A DNA stretch of 64,000 bases from Cristatella mucedo (Eukaryota; Bryozoa; Phylactolaemata; Cristatellidae), in the NCBI GenBank assembly GCA_009760855.2, contig WPIO01000194.1, positions 331,022-395,021 on the forward strand, in the 5' to 3' direction. Shown here in pieces: positions 61,348 to 64,000 of this stretch. The translations under genes were made by a program, and so were the position numbers. Each line of letters starts with the position of its first letter. Position 1 is the stretch's first letter. The notes beneath the pieces are model-generated. The model did no database searches and was not told the origin of the DNA. It was given only the letters and a program-made list of their open reading frames with translations.

Positions 61348-63380
61348 CAGTCAACTCCGCTTCTAAGAAGGAGCTTTGGACGTAAAATGGGCATTATTGA
61401 GTGCCAAGTTTTCTCGTATGCCAAGTGAGGCTAATACTGCTTACAGCTTCACAGGAATTTCTTTAGTTTCAATTTAACAATGTAAAACAATCAAAGCACG
61501 CATGTCAATGCAATTTTCTTCTCGATTTGATTTTTGGTTTTCCCGATCTAATCTGTGATTGCAAAATACTTGCTTTATTCTGTCAATTTTGCTGCTTGCA
61601 ATGACGAACAGTTTCCAGCTCATGTTATGCTTCTTTGTAAGTTCATGCACACACCTCCGGCGACTGCATTTTATCAAGCTCTTAGGTTCGGTTGTCATCA
61701 TTTCCATTTTGGTTCTTTCGATATACTTGCTGCCAAACATCATCATTGGTTAACGTGCCGAGGCATGCCACTTCGCTATCGTGGTCTGCAAAATCCTCGA
61801 TATATTCTTGCATGACTGATTCTCCTAGCTCTGTAGCGACTGCTGGATTCTGCAGAGCCTCATCTTCAGGGTCACCCGAACCAAAGGCTGGGAAGCCAGT
61901 TTCTCCGAAACAGTTTCGACCGTGGCAGGCGACATCTGCCACCATGCCTGCTTCCCCACATGCAAAGCAATTAGCCTATACATTGGCATTTCGTTAATCA
62001 TAATTGAGCATCTATCTTCGATATCATTAATCAGCCACATGGCTGGTGTTCAGAAGCGGACTTTCATGCTGCTGATTATTCCGTGATCAAGTGACCGTAT
62101 AAGAAATAATGTGTTTGGTGGCATGACATTCTGTTTGACATTCTTTAGATGACCTACTATATTAAAAGCTGTACGAATCAGCATTCGGAATGATTTTTCT
62201 ATGCTCGATTAAATTTAAGATGAATATCAGCCCAAATTTGACGGTCGAGCAGTTCGAAAAAACTGTGGATTAGTACTTTTTCCAATTAAATGCTCTCCTT
62301 TGTCAGTGCTATTACAATTGCAAAGAAAAATTACAGTCATTTGTTCTTTCTGCGTCGTTGCAGCAATCAGTTGACTATCAGTGACATCAAAATATGCCCG
62401 ATGGCTGCGCTTTGAACGCCAGGCCTGTTTCGTTGGCACTAAAGATGTCCGATACGTTGCACCCTTCAATCGAGGTGGGAAAAAGGTTAGCTGTCCAATT
62501 TCATACTCTGGTATTATCTACAGCGGCACGTTATAATATTAATATAAATAATTCACTTGATAAAGCACCCTTAGAGAACTTAATCTCTCTTTAGGCGCTT
62601 TACATTTGCTTTAAAGTGAATAATCTTCATAAACGTTATTTTGGGCTGAATTTTAGGTCAATAGAACCAGCCATTCTTTAGAACAAATGAGGTAAAACCC
62701 AGTGTCAAAGCTAGCTGCCGGGCATTCTATGTCATTGATGAGGCATGGATCACAGCACTTTTGCTGTCTCATGTAATGAAAAAAATTGACCAGTGCTGAT
62801 CGGCAACTACTTTTTTTTTGGGAGTTGCCTGCTTCTTTTTTTTAGGTCAGATATCCTTAGGTTGGTCCTTCGATGCAAATCATTGTTTCTGCTTTTCTTA
62901 TTTCGGAGATGGTCGACTGACTCCTGTTGAACTACTCAGCCAAGTAGGTTTTCCATTTCAATGCCTCCAAAGCTTGTAGCTTTTTCTCAACTGCGAGGTT
63001 ATTATTTTTTAAGCACTATCTTTTATAACGCTATACAGAATTTTTCAAATAACTAGTCATTAGCCCATCGACAAATGACGGCATATTGACCGAGCAACCG
63101 TCACTAGTTCGGGTAGCTGTACAATGCGAACAACATGAAAGACCGAAGTTAGCAACTCGCTAAAGGCAACAACAAAGTGTTCAATATTGTGCATGCAGGG
63201 CAAACGGAAACAGCTTACAGGAAAAGCACAACGGTAGCCTTTATATTGCGACTGATATGACAGGTGAATTCCAGCTGACTGCTGTGACATTCAGCAGACT
63301 CGCATACAGGCTCAAGGCAGTTCACGTTCAGTGCAAATGCTCACCAAACTCTAGCCCATTGTTCCAAGAGAGAGCGACTG
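61348..63380 (-). mobile_element. pogo/Tigger-like DNA transposon, decayed
   Basis: The left end reads CAGTCAACTCCGCTTC after a TA (61346-61347), typical of pogo/Tigger inverted repeats. A worn right end, GAGAGCGACTG, is proposed at 63370-63380. Minus-strand protein pieces follow the transposase order. The N-terminal helix-turn-helix is AVEKKLQALEALKW then FNRSQSTISEI (63000-62881), with one stop. A CENP-B-type DNA-binding piece has MRQQK and SKEWL (about 62780-62660). The DDE start is VSDIFSANETGLAF (62455-62415), where Asn replaces the usual Asp of NADETG. MTVIFLCNCNSTDKGEHLIG then KSTNPQFF is at 62344-62254; MPPNTLFLIRSLDHGIISSM near 62130-62070; and the C-terminal RNCFGETGFPAF and CLGTLTNDDVWQQV pieces are at about 61920-61715. 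The segment for the second catalytic Asp is not recognisable. Such transposases cut and paste at TA sites. This copy is inactive. Confidence 0.85.
62540..62625 (-). mobile_element. LINE-A tail inserted in the transposon
   Basis: TTCACTTGATAAAGCACCCT then GGCGCTTTACATTTGCTTTA is the complement of the LINE-A end. It separates the N-terminal and catalytic parts of the transposase, so the transposon predates this LINE-A insertion. Confidence 0.85.
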
Positions 63381-64000
63381 TGGTCTGGACCGTGCCTTAT
63401 TAGTTGGTCAGGTCATAAGTCATGGCATAATCTCATGTGCCAAAATCATAGATCGCTCTGCTAATAAGGGTAAGCTTTTTATCGTGGTTATTTCACACGG
63501 GGCTCAGTTATAACGCAGAGATGAAGCTCATAGTTCATAATACAGGTTCAGATGTCGAGCTTATAGTCCATAATTGCGAAGGATTGCCACGAGCAAACAA
63601 CCAGCAACCGATGAACAAGCATTAAAATGAGCAGATAGAGGATGCTCGTTGTCTTATGCTGCTTGAATACTCAGTTGAACCTAGTAACTTATTCCTTGAA
63701 CTGGAGAGGCACATTTTTAGAATGCTATAGATGCCCAATTGTGGTTGCTCCAGTAATTGTTGCTAGTTCATGGATAGCAACATATCGATGCAACCAATTC
63801 ATATAGGAGAGTTAGTTTGCTATTTTCTTAGCTTTGGGCAGGCAGCTTTAGTTTCGGATTTAGAGTCTTAGAGTCATGCACTTCGGCTAATGTTGTGCAC
63901 TAGTACTTCTAAAGACGTATCAAAGTTGATTATTTTAGAGTACATTGTTTTAGGTTGAGGGCGAGTAAGATCAGTGAGGGCGAGTGAAATTGAACCTTTA
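63381..64000. other. No recognisable gene
   Basis: Two related words, AGCTCATAGTTCATAAT (63526) and AGCTTATAGTCCATAAT (63558), make a small direct repeat. Nothing else was recognised before the window ends. Confidence 0.45.

Noticed and set aside
61348-63000. Host CENP-B-like gene
   Set aside because: Stops, frameshifts, a LINE-A insertion and a TA-flanked transposon end show a dead transposon.

Overview
The window reads as an AT-rich, repeat-dense stretch of an animal nuclear genome, almost certainly an invertebrate. The animal assignment rests on one exon of a DEG/ENaC (amiloride-sensitive-type) sodium channel, a family known only from Metazoa. CR1/L2-like non-LTR retrotransposons, tRNA-derived SINEs, solo LTRs and a pogo/Tigger-like DNA transposon agree with this. 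I cannot name the phylum or species. There are no operons, rRNA genes, CRISPR arrays or bacterial-type genes. Nearly all short open frames are chance frames or decayed transposon pieces.

Layout. (1) 836-1638: a decayed LINE-A copy. (2) 1640-12450: block C1, which holds the one convincing host-gene exon (DEG/ENaC first exon, minus strand, 6964-7181) and a nested insertion (LINE-B interrupted by LINE-A, 4798-6110). (3) 13.5-18.6 kb: LINE-A remnants and SINEs. (4) 18.6-35.8 kb: an interleaved direct duplication A1-B1-A2-B2, split by later arrivals: LINE-A copies, long microsatellites and a 1334-bp solo LTR with a 4-bp target duplication. (5) 36.6-47.2 kb: a LINE graveyard with LINE-B and LINE-A copies and a second solo LTR that itself carries a LINE-B tail. 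(6) 49.2-49.5 kb: a (CA)n-(TA)n-(TG)n microsatellite. (7) 50.7-60.6 kb: block C2, a diverged direct copy of C1 in which the DEG/ENaC exon is dead. (8) 61.35-63.38 kb: a decayed pogo/Tigger-like transposon, minus strand, with a LINE-A tail inside it.

Two LINE families are distinguished here by my own labels. LINE-A has an RT region with an FYADD box and a 3' tail that reads as GTAAAGCGCCTAGAAAGAG followed by a GGGCGCTTTATCAAGTGC-type end and (ATT)n. LINE-B has a C-terminal AGPRLW-type motif and a different 3' end. A tRNA-derived SINE family carries a 3' tail clearly related to that of LINE-A, which suggests that LINE-A machinery mobilised it.

The paralogous blocks act as internal empty-site controls: they date insertions as before or after duplication, show that the DEG/ENaC copy in C2 lost its start, reading frame and splice donor, and expose a LINE-A insertion flanked by an unusually long (~190 bp) direct duplication. 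All homology statements come from reading by eye; boundaries of repeat blocks are approximate unless a target duplication is quoted.
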